NCBI RefSeq assembly: GCF_023100845.1
Contig: NZ_CP095864.1
Location: 744,001 to 808,000, forward strand
DNA from: Gordonia sp. PP30
GTDB taxonomy: Bacteria; Actinomycetota; Actinomycetes; Mycobacteriales; Mycobacteriaceae
Reading direction: 5' to 3'
DNA length: 64,000 bases
Shown here: in pieces, positions 39,691 to 47,917 of the stretch
How positions within the stretch are numbered: position 1 is the first letter of the stretch
Layout of the letters: each line of letters starts with the position of its first letter
Program-made: the position numbers and the translations under genes
Notes under the pieces: model-generated
The model's input: the letters and a program-made list of their open reading frames with translations, nothing else
The model's database searches: none
What the model was told of the DNA's origin: nothing

Positions 39691-40785
39691 ATGAACGACG
39701 GTCCCGTCGCCAATCCCGCCGACAGCGGAGCCGGGGCGTCGTACGCCGCGGCCGGTGTCGACATCGACGCCGGTGAACGCGCGGTCGAACTCTTCGCGCC
39801 GCACGCCAAGCGCGCCACCCGTCCCGAGGTGCTCGGCGGTCTCGGCGGATTCGCCGGGCTGTTCGCCCTCAAGGGCGACTACCGCGAGCCCGTCCTCGCC
39901 GCGTCCAGCGACGGTGTCGGTACCAAGCTGGCCGTCGCGCAGGCCCTCGGCATCCATCACACGGTGGGTCGCGACCTGGTCGCGATGGTGGTCGACGACC
40001 TCGTGGTCTGCGGCGCCGAACCGCTCTTCCTGCAGGACTACATCGCCATCGGCAAGGTGATCCCGGAGATGGTCGCCGACATCGTGCGCGGTATCGCCGA
40101 CGGCTGCTACGACGCCGGCTGCGCGCTGCTCGGCGGCGAGACCGCCGAGCACCCCGGCCTGATGGAGGACGGTCACTACGACATCTCCGCCACCGGCGTC
40201 GGCGTGGTCGAGGCCGACGCCGTTCTCGGCCCGGACCGCGTGCGCCCGGGCGACGTCATCATCGCGATGGGCTCGTCGGGCCTGCATTCCAACGGTTACT
40301 CGCTGGCCCGCAAGGTGCTGCTCGAATGGGGCCGGATGGACCTGGAGGGGCACGTCGAGGAGTTCGGCCGCACCCTCGGTGAGGAACTCCTGGAGCCGAC
40401 GCGCATCTACGCCAAGGACTGCCTGGCGCTGGCTGCCGAGACCGACGTCCGCACCTTCGCGCACATCACCGGTGGTGGGCTCGCCGACAACCTCGCGCGG
40501 GTGCTTCCGGCCGGGCTGGCCGCCGAACTGGAGCGCGGCTCCTGGACCCCGGCGCCGGTCTTCTCGATGATCGCGCAGCGCGGCCGGGTGGAACGCGCCG
40601 AGATGGAGCGCACCTTCAACATGGGCGTCGGCATGGTCGCCGTCGTCGCCCCCGAGGACACCGACCGCGCGCAGGCCATCCTGACCGCGCGGCACGTGGA
40701 CAACTGGGTGCTCGGGACGGTCGTGCGGGGCGATGCCGGCGCACCCGGCCGGGTCGAACTGCGCGGCGAGTACGCGCGCTTCTAG
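39691..40785 (+). CDS. purM: Phosphoribosylformylglycinamidine cyclo-ligase
   Basis: 364 residues. I chose ATG 39691 because GAGGAG at 39675-39680 is well spaced; an in-frame ATG at 39652 lacks one. Family blocks are SYAAAGVDIDAGERAVELF, ASSDGVGTKLAVAQ, VDDLVVCGAEPLFLQDYIA, GGETAEHPGLM, SSGLHSNGYSLARKVL and the C-terminal TFNMGVGMVAVV. It forms aminoimidazole ribotide from FGAM. A strong terminator follows. Confidence 0.95.
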   Translation: MNDGPVANPADSGAGASYAAAGVDIDAGERAVELFAPHAKRATRPEVLGGLGGFAGLFALKGDYREPVLAASSDGVGTKLAVAQALGIHHTVGRDLVAMVVDDLVVCGAEPLFLQDYIAIGKVIPEMVADIVRGIADGCYDAGCALLGGETAEHPGLMEDGHYDISATGVGVVEADAVLGPDRVRPGDVIIAMGSSGLHSNGYSLARKVLLEWGRMDLEGHVEEFGRTLGEELLEPTRIYAKDCLALAAETDVRTFAHITGGGLADNLARVLPAGLAAELERGSWTPAPVFSMIAQRGRVERAEMERTFNMGVGMVAVVAPEDTDRAQAILTARHVDNWVLGTVVRGDAGAPGRVELRGEYARF

Positions 40786-40799
40786 CGCCGGAAGGATCA

Positions 40800-40829
40800 G
40801 GCCCGGTCACCGCGGTGGCCGGGCCTTTT
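40800..40829 (+). terminator. Rho-independent terminator of purM
   Basis: A 12-bp stem (GGCCCGGTCACC with GGTGGCCGGGCC, one G-T pair) with a 2-base loop, followed by TTTT, begins 15 bases after the purM stop. Confidence 0.85.
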
Positions 40830-40863
40830 CAGATGCCGATGCGCCGGACCGAAGGCGCCAGAA

Positions 40864-40895
40864 AACCCGGGTGCTCGGTCAAGAGCACCCGGGTT
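40864..40895 (-). terminator. Terminator of the DUF3073 gene (convergent with purM)
   Basis: A perfect 13-bp stem AACCCGGGTGCTC / GAGCACCCGGGTT with a 6-base loop; read on the minus strand it ends in TTTTC. Placed 28 bases after the DUF3073 stop, back to back with the purM terminator. Confidence 0.8.
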
Positions 40896-40922
40896 CACCG
40901 GAAATGCGTGTGAGCAGGCGCG

Positions 40923-41108
40923 TCAGGCGCGCCGCCACTCCTCTTCGGAGTAGCGGTCGTCGTCGGCCCAGTCGTCGACCGGGTTGTGGGACTGACCTCC
41001 ACCGCCCGATAGCTCCCGCTGGAGGCTGTCAAGATCTGTGTTCGGCGTCGAGTACTTCAGCTGACGAGCGACCTTCGTCTGCTTTGCTTTTGCCCGGCCA
41101 CGGCCCAT
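40923..41108 (-). CDS. DUF3073 protein (Rv0810c-like)
   Basis: 61 residues. A basic N-terminus (MGRGRAKAKQTKVARQLKY) and acidic C-terminus (DDWADDDRYSEEEWRRA) are the hallmark of DUF3073. It sits between purM and ygfZ, as in mycobacteria. It is soluble and probably unstructured. Function is unknown; the charge split suggests nucleic-acid or ribosome contact, which is a guess. Confidence 0.92.
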   Translation of the reverse strand: MGRGRAKAKQTKVARQLKYSTPNTDLDSLQRELSGGGGQSHNPVDDWADDDRYSEEEWRRA

Positions 41109-41275
41109 TAGGGACCCCCTCGCACAATGACGGGGCGGCCACTTTGTGGCGGCCCCGTTCTACTCGTTAGTTATGTTCCTGAGGCACAGTCTACCCCGCT
41201 TCCGGGGAATATGTCGCCGCCGGGTGCGGTCCGCGCGGCGGGGGCGCTGAGCAGCGGATATGCCGGTGTCGGGGG

Positions 41276-42439
41276 TCAGTCTCGGCCGCGCAGCCGGTTG
41301 ACGGCGGCACGGCCCGCGGGGACGGCGTCGTCGGCGGTGTAGTAGTCCGGATCGATCCGGGCTGCGGTACCCGCCGCGCCGACGGTCAGCTCGGCGTCGA
41401 CCGCGACGGTGCGCTTGACGAGCGCCAGCGCGATCGGTCCCAGGTCGTGATGATCGATGACGGTCCCGATCCGGCCGATCGCCCGTCCGGCGAGGTTCAC
41501 CGGATCGCCGAGCGCGGGCCGCTCGTCGGCGCTGCCGTCGAGGTGGAGCAGCACCAGGCGGCGCGGCGGGCGGCCGAGGTTCTGCACGCGTGCGACGGTC
41601 TCCTGACCGCGGTAGCAGCCCTTGTTCAGGTGGACGGCGCCGCCCTCGTCGGCGGTGCCGATCCAGTCGGCCTCGTGGGCGATGGTGCGCTCATCGGTGT
41701 CCAGCCCCAGCCGGGGACGCATGGCGGCGACCCGCAGCGCCTCCTGCGCCCAGACGCCGGCCGCGGCCGCTCCGGCGCCGACCAGCTCGCGCCACCACAG
41801 TGCGAGCTCGGTGTCGGGCACCACCAGGTCGACCACCGGCAGGTCCCGGTCCTCGCCGGTCGGCGGCATGATGCGCCAGAATCCGAGCGGCTCGTCCTCG
41901 TGGTGCACCTCGGGGAGGTCGCCGGCGTCGTACACCTGCGCGGAGGCCGGGATGTCGAGCAGTTCGGCGATCGGCCCGGTCCGTACGTTCGGGCCGATCA
42001 GGGTGAGGACGTGCATGTCGGGCCGGGCGACCGGGGTCACCGCGGCCCGGAACACCATCCGGCTCAGGTATTCCAGCAGCGGCCCGCCGCGGGCGTACTC
42101 GGTGTCGAGCCAGGTGATGCCGTCGACATCGGTGAGGACGAAGTGGTCCTCGACGCGGCCGTTGCCGTCGAGCGAGAGGCTCTCCGCGCTGGTCCGGTCG
42201 CGCAGGCTCGCGACATCCTGGGTGACGATGGAGTGCAGCCAGGTGAGGCGGTCGTCGCCGTCGAGTTCCAGGACCGCCCGGTCGCTGCGGTCGATCACGG
42301 CGGCGCGACGCTGCGCGGCGCGCTGCTCGCCGAGCGGGTCGCCGTAGTGCCAGGCGACGCCGGGGCTGGGATCGTCGTCCGGCGTCGGCACCGCACCGGG
42401 ATGGCTGAGCAGGATCGGGGAGTGGTCGGAGGCCGCCAT
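41276..42439 (-). CDS. ygfZ: Folate-binding protein YgfZ
   Basis: 387 residues of the GcvT-like fold. The diagnostic YgfZ motif is LNKGCYRGQETVARVQNLGRPPRRL (near 272). The N-terminal folate-binding half contains RAVLELDGDDRLTWLHSIVTQDV (near 54). YgfZ/IBA57 proteins support assembly or repair of certain Fe-S clusters using tetrahydrofolate. It is divergent from the aminotransferase at 42493; the same pair occurs in mycobacteria (Rv0811c/Rv0812). Confidence 0.9.
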   Translation of the reverse strand: MAASDHSPILLSHPGAVPTPDDDPSPGVAWHYGDPLGEQRAAQRRAAVIDRSDRAVLELDGDDRLTWLHSIVTQDVASLRDRTSAESLSLDGNGRVEDHFVLTDVDGITWLDTEYARGGPLLEYLSRMVFRAAVTPVARPDMHVLTLIGPNVRTGPIAELLDIPASAQVYDAGDLPEVHHEDEPLGFWRIMPPTGEDRDLPVVDLVVPDTELALWWRELVGAGAAAAGVWAQEALRVAAMRPRLGLDTDERTIAHEADWIGTADEGGAVHLNKGCYRGQETVARVQNLGRPPRRLVLLHLDGSADERPALGDPVNLAGRAIGRIGTVIDHHDLGPIALALVKRTVAVDAELTVGAAGTAARIDPDYYTADDAVPAGRAAVNRLRGRD

Positions 42440-42492
42440 GTACCCGAGTCTACGGCGCGGTCACGACCGCGCGATGTGCGAACCTGTGAGGC

Positions 42493-43365
42493 ATGACGAT
42501 GTTCGTGGTCACCGGCGACGGGCGGGTGCACGATGCGGCGCGCCCACTTCTGCACGCCGACGACCTCGCCGCGCTGCGCGGCGACGGAGTCTTCGAGACG
42601 CTGCTGATCCGCGGGGGCCGCGCCCGGCTGCTCGACGCCCACCTCGACCGGCTGGCCGACGGCGCGGCCGCGCTCGGCCTGCCCGCGCCCGACCGGGTCG
42701 CGCTGCGCCGGGCGGTCGCGGTCGCGGAGGCGGAATGGGGACGACGCGCCGGCGGCGCGCCCGAGGCCATGCTGCGGATCGTCTACGCGCGCGGCCGGGA
42801 GAGCACGCCCGGCGGGCCGCCGACCTGCTATCTGACCGTCGCCCCGGTGCCCGCGCGGGTGGCTGTGGCACGGCGCGACGGGATCGCCGTGCTCACTCTC
42901 GACCGCGGCCTCGACCCGCGCGCTGCCGCGCTGCCGTGGGTACTCGCCGGTATCAAGGCTCTCGCCTACGCGGGGAACACCGCGGCGCTGCGCTACGCGC
43001 AGGAACGCGGCGCGGACGACGCGATCTTCACGGGCGCCGCGGGGACGGTACTGGAGGGGCCGCGCTCGTCGGTCGTCGTGCAGACCGCCGGGCGGCTGGT
43101 GACGCCGCCGCGGTCCGGCCCGATCCTGCCTGGCACCACGCAGGCGGCGCTGTTCGCCGTCGCGCGGGAGCGGGGCCTGCTCGCCCGGGAGGAAGCGCTG
43201 ACCGTGGACGACCTGCGGGCCGCGGACGGGGTGTGGCTGCTGTCGTCGGTCACGCTCGCCGCGCGCGTCCACACGCTCGACGGCCGGCCGCTGCCGGACC
43301 GGGCGGTGCGCCTGGACGTCGCCGGTCTGGTCGACGCGGCCCTCGACCGCGGCACGGATTCCTGA
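42493..43365 (+). CDS. Class IV aminotransferase / aminodeoxychorismate lyase-like
   Basis: 290 residues of the fold-type IV PLP family. GDGVFETLLIRGGRARLLDAHLDRL (near 33) and the PLP-lysine segment VLAGIKALAYAGN (Lys near 156) are clear, followed by DDAIFTGAAGTVLEGPRSSVVV and PPRSGPILPGTTQ. In this position next to a folate-binding protein, 4-amino-4-deoxychorismate lyase (PabC) is the best guess. Branched-chain or D-amino-acid transaminases share these motifs. GTGAGG precedes ATG 42493. Confidence 0.8.
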   Translation: MTMFVVTGDGRVHDAARPLLHADDLAALRGDGVFETLLIRGGRARLLDAHLDRLADGAAALGLPAPDRVALRRAVAVAEAEWGRRAGGAPEAMLRIVYARGRESTPGGPPTCYLTVAPVPARVAVARRDGIAVLTLDRGLDPRAAALPWVLAGIKALAYAGNTAALRYAQERGADDAIFTGAAGTVLEGPRSSVVVQTAGRLVTPPRSGPILPGTTQAALFAVARERGLLAREEALTVDDLRAADGVWLLSSVTLAARVHTLDGRPLPDRAVRLDVAGLVDAALDRGTDS

Positions 43366-43420
43366 GAATCTGGCACACATCGTGCGCTCACAGAGCCCGT
43401 CGGCGACCATGAGAACTACC

Positions 43421-43436
43421 TGTGAAACACGGCACA
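43421..43436 (+). promoter_or_regulatory. CRP-like site upstream of cydA
   Basis: TGTGA-AACACG-GCACA differs in one base from the CRP consensus TGTGA-N6-TCACA. It lies about 135 bases before the cydA start. CRP control of cydAB is described in Mycobacterium smegmatis; here it is a prediction. Confidence 0.5.
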
Positions 43437-43438
43437 CG

Positions 43439-43458
43439 CTGGGGACTTAGGTCCCGAT
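43439..43458. promoter_or_regulatory. DosR-box-like palindrome upstream of cydA
   Basis: The core GGGGACTTAGGTCCCG matches the mycobacterial DosR box (TTSGGGACTWWAGTCCCSAA) at 17 of 20 positions over 43439-43458. It is a near palindrome right after the CRP-like site, about 114 bases before cydA. It predicts induction under low oxygen or NO. Confidence 0.5.
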
Positions 43459-43502
43459 CGAGGTTGGGTCCCGGCTCGATGAGCACGTAGCGTGAATATC
43501 GT

Positions 43503-43521
43503 GTACTACTGCGGGTAGTAC
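43503..43521. promoter_or_regulatory. Perfect inverted repeat before cydA
   Basis: GTACTAC-TGCGG-GTAGTAC, 7-bp arms with a 5-base spacer, 50 bases before the cydA start. Binding protein unknown; position suits a repressor or an mRNA hairpin. Confidence 0.5.
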
Positions 43522-43571
43522 TACGGCAGCGGCAGCCCCGCTCGCCCGGAGATCGTGAAGGGAACTTCCGC

Positions 43572-45137
43572 GTGGACGTCGTCGATCTATCCCGGTGGCA
43601 ATTCGGCATCACCACCGTCTACCACTTCATCCTGGTGCCCCTGACCATCGGCCTCGCGCCGATGATCGCCGTCATGCAGACGGTCTGGGTCAAGACCGGT
43701 AACGAGGCATGGCTGCGGGCCACCAAGTTCTTCGGGAAGGTCTTCCTGATCAACTTCGCCCTCGGCGTCGCCACCGGCATCGTGCAGGAATTCCAGTTCG
43801 GCATGAACTGGAGCCAGTACAGCCGGTTCGTCGCCGATGTCTTCGGCGCCCCGCTGGCCATGGAGGGCCTGGTCGCGTTCTTCCTCGAATCGACCTTCCT
43901 CGGCTTGTGGTTCTTCGGCTGGAAGCGCCTCCCCAAATGGGCGCACCTGACGTCGATCTGGCTGGTCGCGATCGGCGTGACCGCCTCGGCGTACTTCATC
44001 ATCGCGGCCAACTCGTTCATGCAGCACCCGGTCGGTGTCGAATGGAATGAGACGCTGGCGCGCCCGCAGATGAACAACTTCGTCGCGGTGATCACCAACA
44101 ACACCACGCTGGTCGCGTTCCCGCACGTCATCCTGGGTGCCTGGCTCACCGCGGCCACCGTGGTCGCCGTCGTCTGCCTGTACTGGATGGCCCGCAACAC
44201 GCTGCGCGCCAAGCAACTGGATGCCGGTGACGCCCCGGTCACGACCGCCCCGAGCCAGCTGCGCGACGGCGTCGACGCGACCGGTGAGGAACTGCTCGAG
44301 GAGAACCGGAAGCTGTGGCGGCCGGTGGCGCTGTTCGCGCTGTGGATGACCATCTTCTCGGGAATCGGCCTGTTCATCACCGGTGACATGCAGGCCCAGC
44401 TGATGTTCAAGCAGCAGCCGATGAAGATGGCCGCCGCCGAGTCGCTGTGCACCACCGAGACCGGCGCGGGCTTCTCCGTGCTGAGCATCGGGCGGCAGAA
44501 CAACTGTGCGCACATCGACCACGTGATCACCATCCCGAACATGCTGTCGTTCCTCGCCGACCATCACTTCGACAGCAAGGTGCAGGGCGTCGACGAGCTG
44601 CAGGAGCAGTACCGCGAGGCGCTGAACATGCCGCACCAGAACTTCGCACCCAACCTGTTCGTCACCTACTGGAGCTTCCGCGCCATGATCACCTGGGCGC
44701 TCGGCTCGGTGGTCGTCGCGCTGGGCGGCCTGTGGCTGCTGCGGAAGAAGCGGCCCGGCGGCGGGATCGAGGTGTCGCGCAGGTTCGGCATCCTCTGCCT
44801 CTGGATGCTGCCGACGCCGTTCCTGGCCAACGCCTCCGGCTGGATCTTCACCGAGATGGGCCGGCAGCCGTGGGTCGTCGCCCCGAACTGGGCCGATCCC
44901 GATCAGGCCGATCCGTACAAGATCCACATGCTGGTGAAGGACGGTGTGTCGTTCAACGGCTCCGGCCTGGTGTGGACCTCGCTGATCATCTTCACGCTGC
45001 TGTACGCGGCGCTCGGCGTGGCGTGGTTCGTGCTCGAACGGCGCTACATCCTGGAGGGCCCGGCCGCGCCGGGTGCCGAGGACGCCGAGTCCACCGACGA
45101 CGGAGACGGTGACGAGCCGCTCTCCTTCCAGTACTGA
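43572..45137 (+). CDS. cydA: Cytochrome bd oxidase subunit I
   Basis: 521 residues from GTG 43572, after AAGGGA. The N-terminus (LSRWQFGITTVYHFILVPLTIGLAPMIA) holds the His ligand of heme b595. NFALGVATGIVQEFQFGMNWSQYSRFVADVFGAPLA, the short Q-loop region and the C-terminal TEMGRQPWVVAPN (near 433) are typical. Nine membrane segments are expected. It reduces oxygen to water using quinol, with high oxygen affinity, and allows respiration when the bcc-aa3 branch is limited. First gene of cydABDC. Confidence 0.96.
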   Translation: MDVVDLSRWQFGITTVYHFILVPLTIGLAPMIAVMQTVWVKTGNEAWLRATKFFGKVFLINFALGVATGIVQEFQFGMNWSQYSRFVADVFGAPLAMEGLVAFFLESTFLGLWFFGWKRLPKWAHLTSIWLVAIGVTASAYFIIAANSFMQHPVGVEWNETLARPQMNNFVAVITNNTTLVAFPHVILGAWLTAATVVAVVCLYWMARNTLRAKQLDAGDAPVTTAPSQLRDGVDATGEELLEENRKLWRPVALFALWMTIFSGIGLFITGDMQAQLMFKQQPMKMAAAESLCTTETGAGFSVLSIGRQNNCAHIDHVITIPNMLSFLADHHFDSKVQGVDELQEQYREALNMPHQNFAPNLFVTYWSFRAMITWALGSVVVALGGLWLLRKKRPGGGIEVSRRFGILCLWMLPTPFLANASGWIFTEMGRQPWVVAPNWADPDQADPYKIHMLVKDGVSFNGSGLVWTSLIIFTLLYAALGVAWFVLERRYILEGPAAPGAEDAESTDDGDGDEPLSFQY

Positions 45138-45155
45138 GAAAGGACCTGAACTGCC

Positions 45156-46217
45156 ATGAATCCGTCAGCTCTGGAAATCGTCTGGTTCGTCCTGATCGCC
45201 GTCCTGTTCACCGGGTACTTCGTGCTCGAGGGCTTCGACTTCGGCGTGGGCATGCTGATGCCGTTCCTCGGCCGCAGCAGTGAGCACGACGGCGACAAGC
45301 GCCGCCGTCTGATCATCAACACCATCGGCCCGGTGTGGGACGGCAACGAGGTGTGGCTGCTGACCGCAGGTGGCGCGCTGTTCGCCGCGTTCGGCGGCTG
45401 GTATGCCACCATGTTCTCCGGCTTCTACCTGCCGCTGTTCCTCATCCTGCTGGCGCTGATCGTGCGCGTGTGCGCGATCGAATGGCGGGCCAAGATCAAC
45501 GACCCGCGCTGGCGCCTGTGGTGCGACGTCGGGATCGGGATCGGGTCGTGGGTGCCCGCCCTGCTGTGGGGTGTCGCGTTCGCCAACGTCGTGCGCGGTG
45601 TGCCGATCGAGGTCCGCGGTCCCAACCACGTCTACACCGGCGGCTTCTGGAACCTGCTGAACCCGTATGGAATCGTCGGCGGCCTCACCACCCTGGTGGT
45701 GTTCCTGACGCACGGCGCCATCTTCATCGCGCTGAAGACCAAGGGCCAGATGCGCGACGACGCCACCAAGCTCGCCGCCGCCCTGTCGGTGGCCATGCTG
45801 GTGATCGCCGGCACCTTCCTGCTCTGGACGCAGCTGGCATACGGCAAGGACTGGACGTGGGCGCTGGTCGTGATCGGTGCACTCGCGGCGGTGGGCGTGG
45901 TGATCGCGACCAACCTGCGGCGCGAGGGATGGGCCTTCCTCGGCACCGCGATCGCCATCGCGGCCACGGTCGGCCTGCTGTTCGGCAGCTTGTACCCGTA
46001 CGTGATGCCGTCCACGCTGGGCAGCGATCAGGGTCTGACGATCATGAACAGCTCGTCGAGCCAGTACACCTTGGTGATCATGACCTGGGCGGCTGTGATC
46101 ATGACGCCGATCGTGATCGGATACCAGGCATGGAGCTACTGGGTGTTCCGGAAGCGGCTGTCGATCGACGACGTTCCGGAGACGCCGGCGGGTCTGTCGC
46201 TGAAGACCACGGTCTGA
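45156..46217 (+). CDS. cydB: Cytochrome bd oxidase subunit II
   Basis: 353 residues, 18 bases after cydA with AAAGGA before ATG 45156. The hallmark is FVLEGFDFGVGML (near 25) and NTIGPVWDGNEVWLLTAGGALFAAFGGWYATMFSGFYL (near 52). Eight or nine membrane segments follow. It forms the oxidase heterodimer with CydA. The stop is two bases before the cydD start. Confidence 0.96.
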   Translation: MNPSALEIVWFVLIAVLFTGYFVLEGFDFGVGMLMPFLGRSSEHDGDKRRRLIINTIGPVWDGNEVWLLTAGGALFAAFGGWYATMFSGFYLPLFLILLALIVRVCAIEWRAKINDPRWRLWCDVGIGIGSWVPALLWGVAFANVVRGVPIEVRGPNHVYTGGFWNLLNPYGIVGGLTTLVVFLTHGAIFIALKTKGQMRDDATKLAAALSVAMLVIAGTFLLWTQLAYGKDWTWALVVIGALAAVGVVIATNLRREGWAFLGTAIAIAATVGLLFGSLYPYVMPSTLGSDQGLTIMNSSSSQYTLVIMTWAAVIMTPIVIGYQAWSYWVFRKRLSIDDVPETPAGLSLKTTV

Positions 46218-46219
46218 CG

Positions 46220-47917
46220 GTGCCCGCCGGCGTCCGGCGCCCGCCGCTGGACCCGCGCCTGCTGAAGTATTCGCCGTCCGCGCGCTGGTATGTGGTGCTG
46301 ACGGCCCTGGGCCAGGCGGCGACGGTGGTCGCGATGATCGTCGCCGCCGTCGCCCTGGCCGGGCTGCTGTCCGAGGTGATCACCGATCCGGCCGCGCGCA
46401 GCTTCGCCGCCCAGGCCACGCACCTGTGGGTGCTCGGGGCGGCGCTCGCGGTCCGGGTGGTGCTCGACTACGTCGCCGGCCGGTACGCGCATCGCGCGGC
46501 GCTGAGCACCATCGGGCAGCTGCGCCGGAGGGCCCTCGACCGGCTCACCGACCCTGCGCGCACGTCACCGCGCGACCTGCTGGCCGAGCGGGAACGGGCC
46601 CTGACCGTCGCCCTGCGCGGGCTCGACAGCCTGGTCGACTACTTCGCCGGCTACCTGCCTGCGCTGCTGGCCACGGCCATCGTGACCCCGGTCGTGGTGG
46701 TCGTGATCGGGTCGGCCGACCTCACCTCGGCGATCCTGGTGCTGATCACGCTCCCGCTGATCCCGATCTTCATGGTGCTGATCGGGCTGCTGACCCGCGA
46801 CCGCACCGAACGCAAACTGGAGTCGATGAGCGCGCTCACCGCGCAGCTGATGGACCTGATCACCGGCCTGCCGACGCTGCGCGCCCTCGGCCGCGCGCAG
46901 GCGCCCGCCGCCCGGGTGGAGCGCCTCGGCCAGAACCTGCGGCGCCGGACCATGTCGGCGCTGCGCGTCGCCTTCCTGTCCGGCACCGCGCTGGAACTCA
47001 TCGCCACCCTGTCGGTGGCGCTGGTCGCCGTCGGCATCGGCGTGCGCCTGGTGAGCGGTGAGATGACGCTGTACGCGGGCGTGCTGGCGCTGGTGCTGGC
47101 CCCCGAGGCGTACCAGCCGCTGCGCCGGGTCGGCGCGCAGTTCCACAACTCCGAAGACGGCATGACCGCCGCCCGGGAGATCCTCGCGCTGATCGAATCC
47201 GGGGACTCCGCTGCGGTGTCCGATGGTCCGGGGGCCGCCGTGGAGGTGGCCGGCGCGGCCGTCGAACTCACCGGGATCGGGGTGCACGGCCGCGACGGCT
47301 GGGCGCCGCGCGGGGTCACCGCGCGGCTGGAGCCAGGCCGGGTGAGCGTGCTGACCGGGCCGAACGGCAGCGGCAAGTCGTCGGTGCTGGAAGTGATCCT
47401 CGGCCTGTTGCGGCCCGATGAGGGCACGGTGACGATCGCCGGGCAGCCGCTCGGTGACGTCGACCTCGATGCCTACCGAGCCCAGATCGCGTGGCTCCCG
47501 CAGCAGCCCGTCGTGATTCCCGGGACGATCAGGCAGAACCTCGAACTCTTCGGCGCCGCCGATCCCGGGTTGCTGGAGAAGGCTTGTGCGGCCACCGGAT
47601 TCGACGAGGTGCTGGCCGATACGGCCGACGGTCACGACACGATCCTGGGCGCCGGTGGTGCGGGCCTGTCGGCGGGTCAGCGCCAGCGGCTCGCCCTCAC
47701 CCGGGTGCTCGCCTCGCCGGCGCCGCTGCTGCTGCTCGACGAACCGACCGCGCACCTGGACGCGGACAGCGAGGACCGGGTGCTGACGGCGATCGCCGAG
47801 CGCGCCGCGGCGGGTGCGACGGTCGTGATGGTGGCGCACCATCCGGTGGCCGTCGGCGGCGGCGACGTGGTCGTCGAACTCGGCCCGGCCGCGCCGGTGG
47901 ACGGAGCCCTCCGATGA
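46220..47917 (+). CDS. cydD: ABC exporter subunit CydD
   Basis: 565 residues from GTG 46220. Six membrane helices (about 20-310) precede an ATPase domain with Walker A LTGPNGSGKSSVLEVI (near 375), signature LSAGQRQRLALTR (near 481) and Walker B LLLLDEPTAHLD (near 501). CydDC exports reductant (cysteine or glutathione in E. coli) or handles heme, and is needed to assemble cytochrome bd. The stop overlaps the cydC start by ATGA. Names D and C follow gene order. Confidence 0.92.
   Translation: MPAGVRRPPLDPRLLKYSPSARWYVVLTALGQAATVVAMIVAAVALAGLLSEVITDPAARSFAAQATHLWVLGAALAVRVVLDYVAGRYAHRAALSTIGQLRRRALDRLTDPARTSPRDLLAERERALTVALRGLDSLVDYFAGYLPALLATAIVTPVVVVVIGSADLTSAILVLITLPLIPIFMVLIGLLTRDRTERKLESMSALTAQLMDLITGLPTLRALGRAQAPAARVERLGQNLRRRTMSALRVAFLSGTALELIATLSVALVAVGIGVRLVSGEMTLYAGVLALVLAPEAYQPLRRVGAQFHNSEDGMTAAREILALIESGDSAAVSDGPGAAVEVAGAAVELTGIGVHGRDGWAPRGVTARLEPGRVSVLTGPNGSGKSSVLEVILGLLRPDEGTVTIAGQPLGDVDLDAYRAQIAWLPQQPVVIPGTIRQNLELFGAADPGLLEKACAATGFDEVLADTADGHDTILGAGGAGLSAGQRQRLALTRVLASPAPLLLLDEPTAHLDADSEDRVLTAIAERAAAGATVVMVAHHPVAVGGGDVVVELGPAAPVDGALR

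Noticed and set aside
36532-40695. A 1387-codon open frame on the minus strand across purF and purM
   Set aside because: Only its last 287 codons (PHP phosphoesterase) are real; the rest is antisense to purM, purF and the sterol-carrier gene and has the low-complexity look of GC-rich shadow frames.
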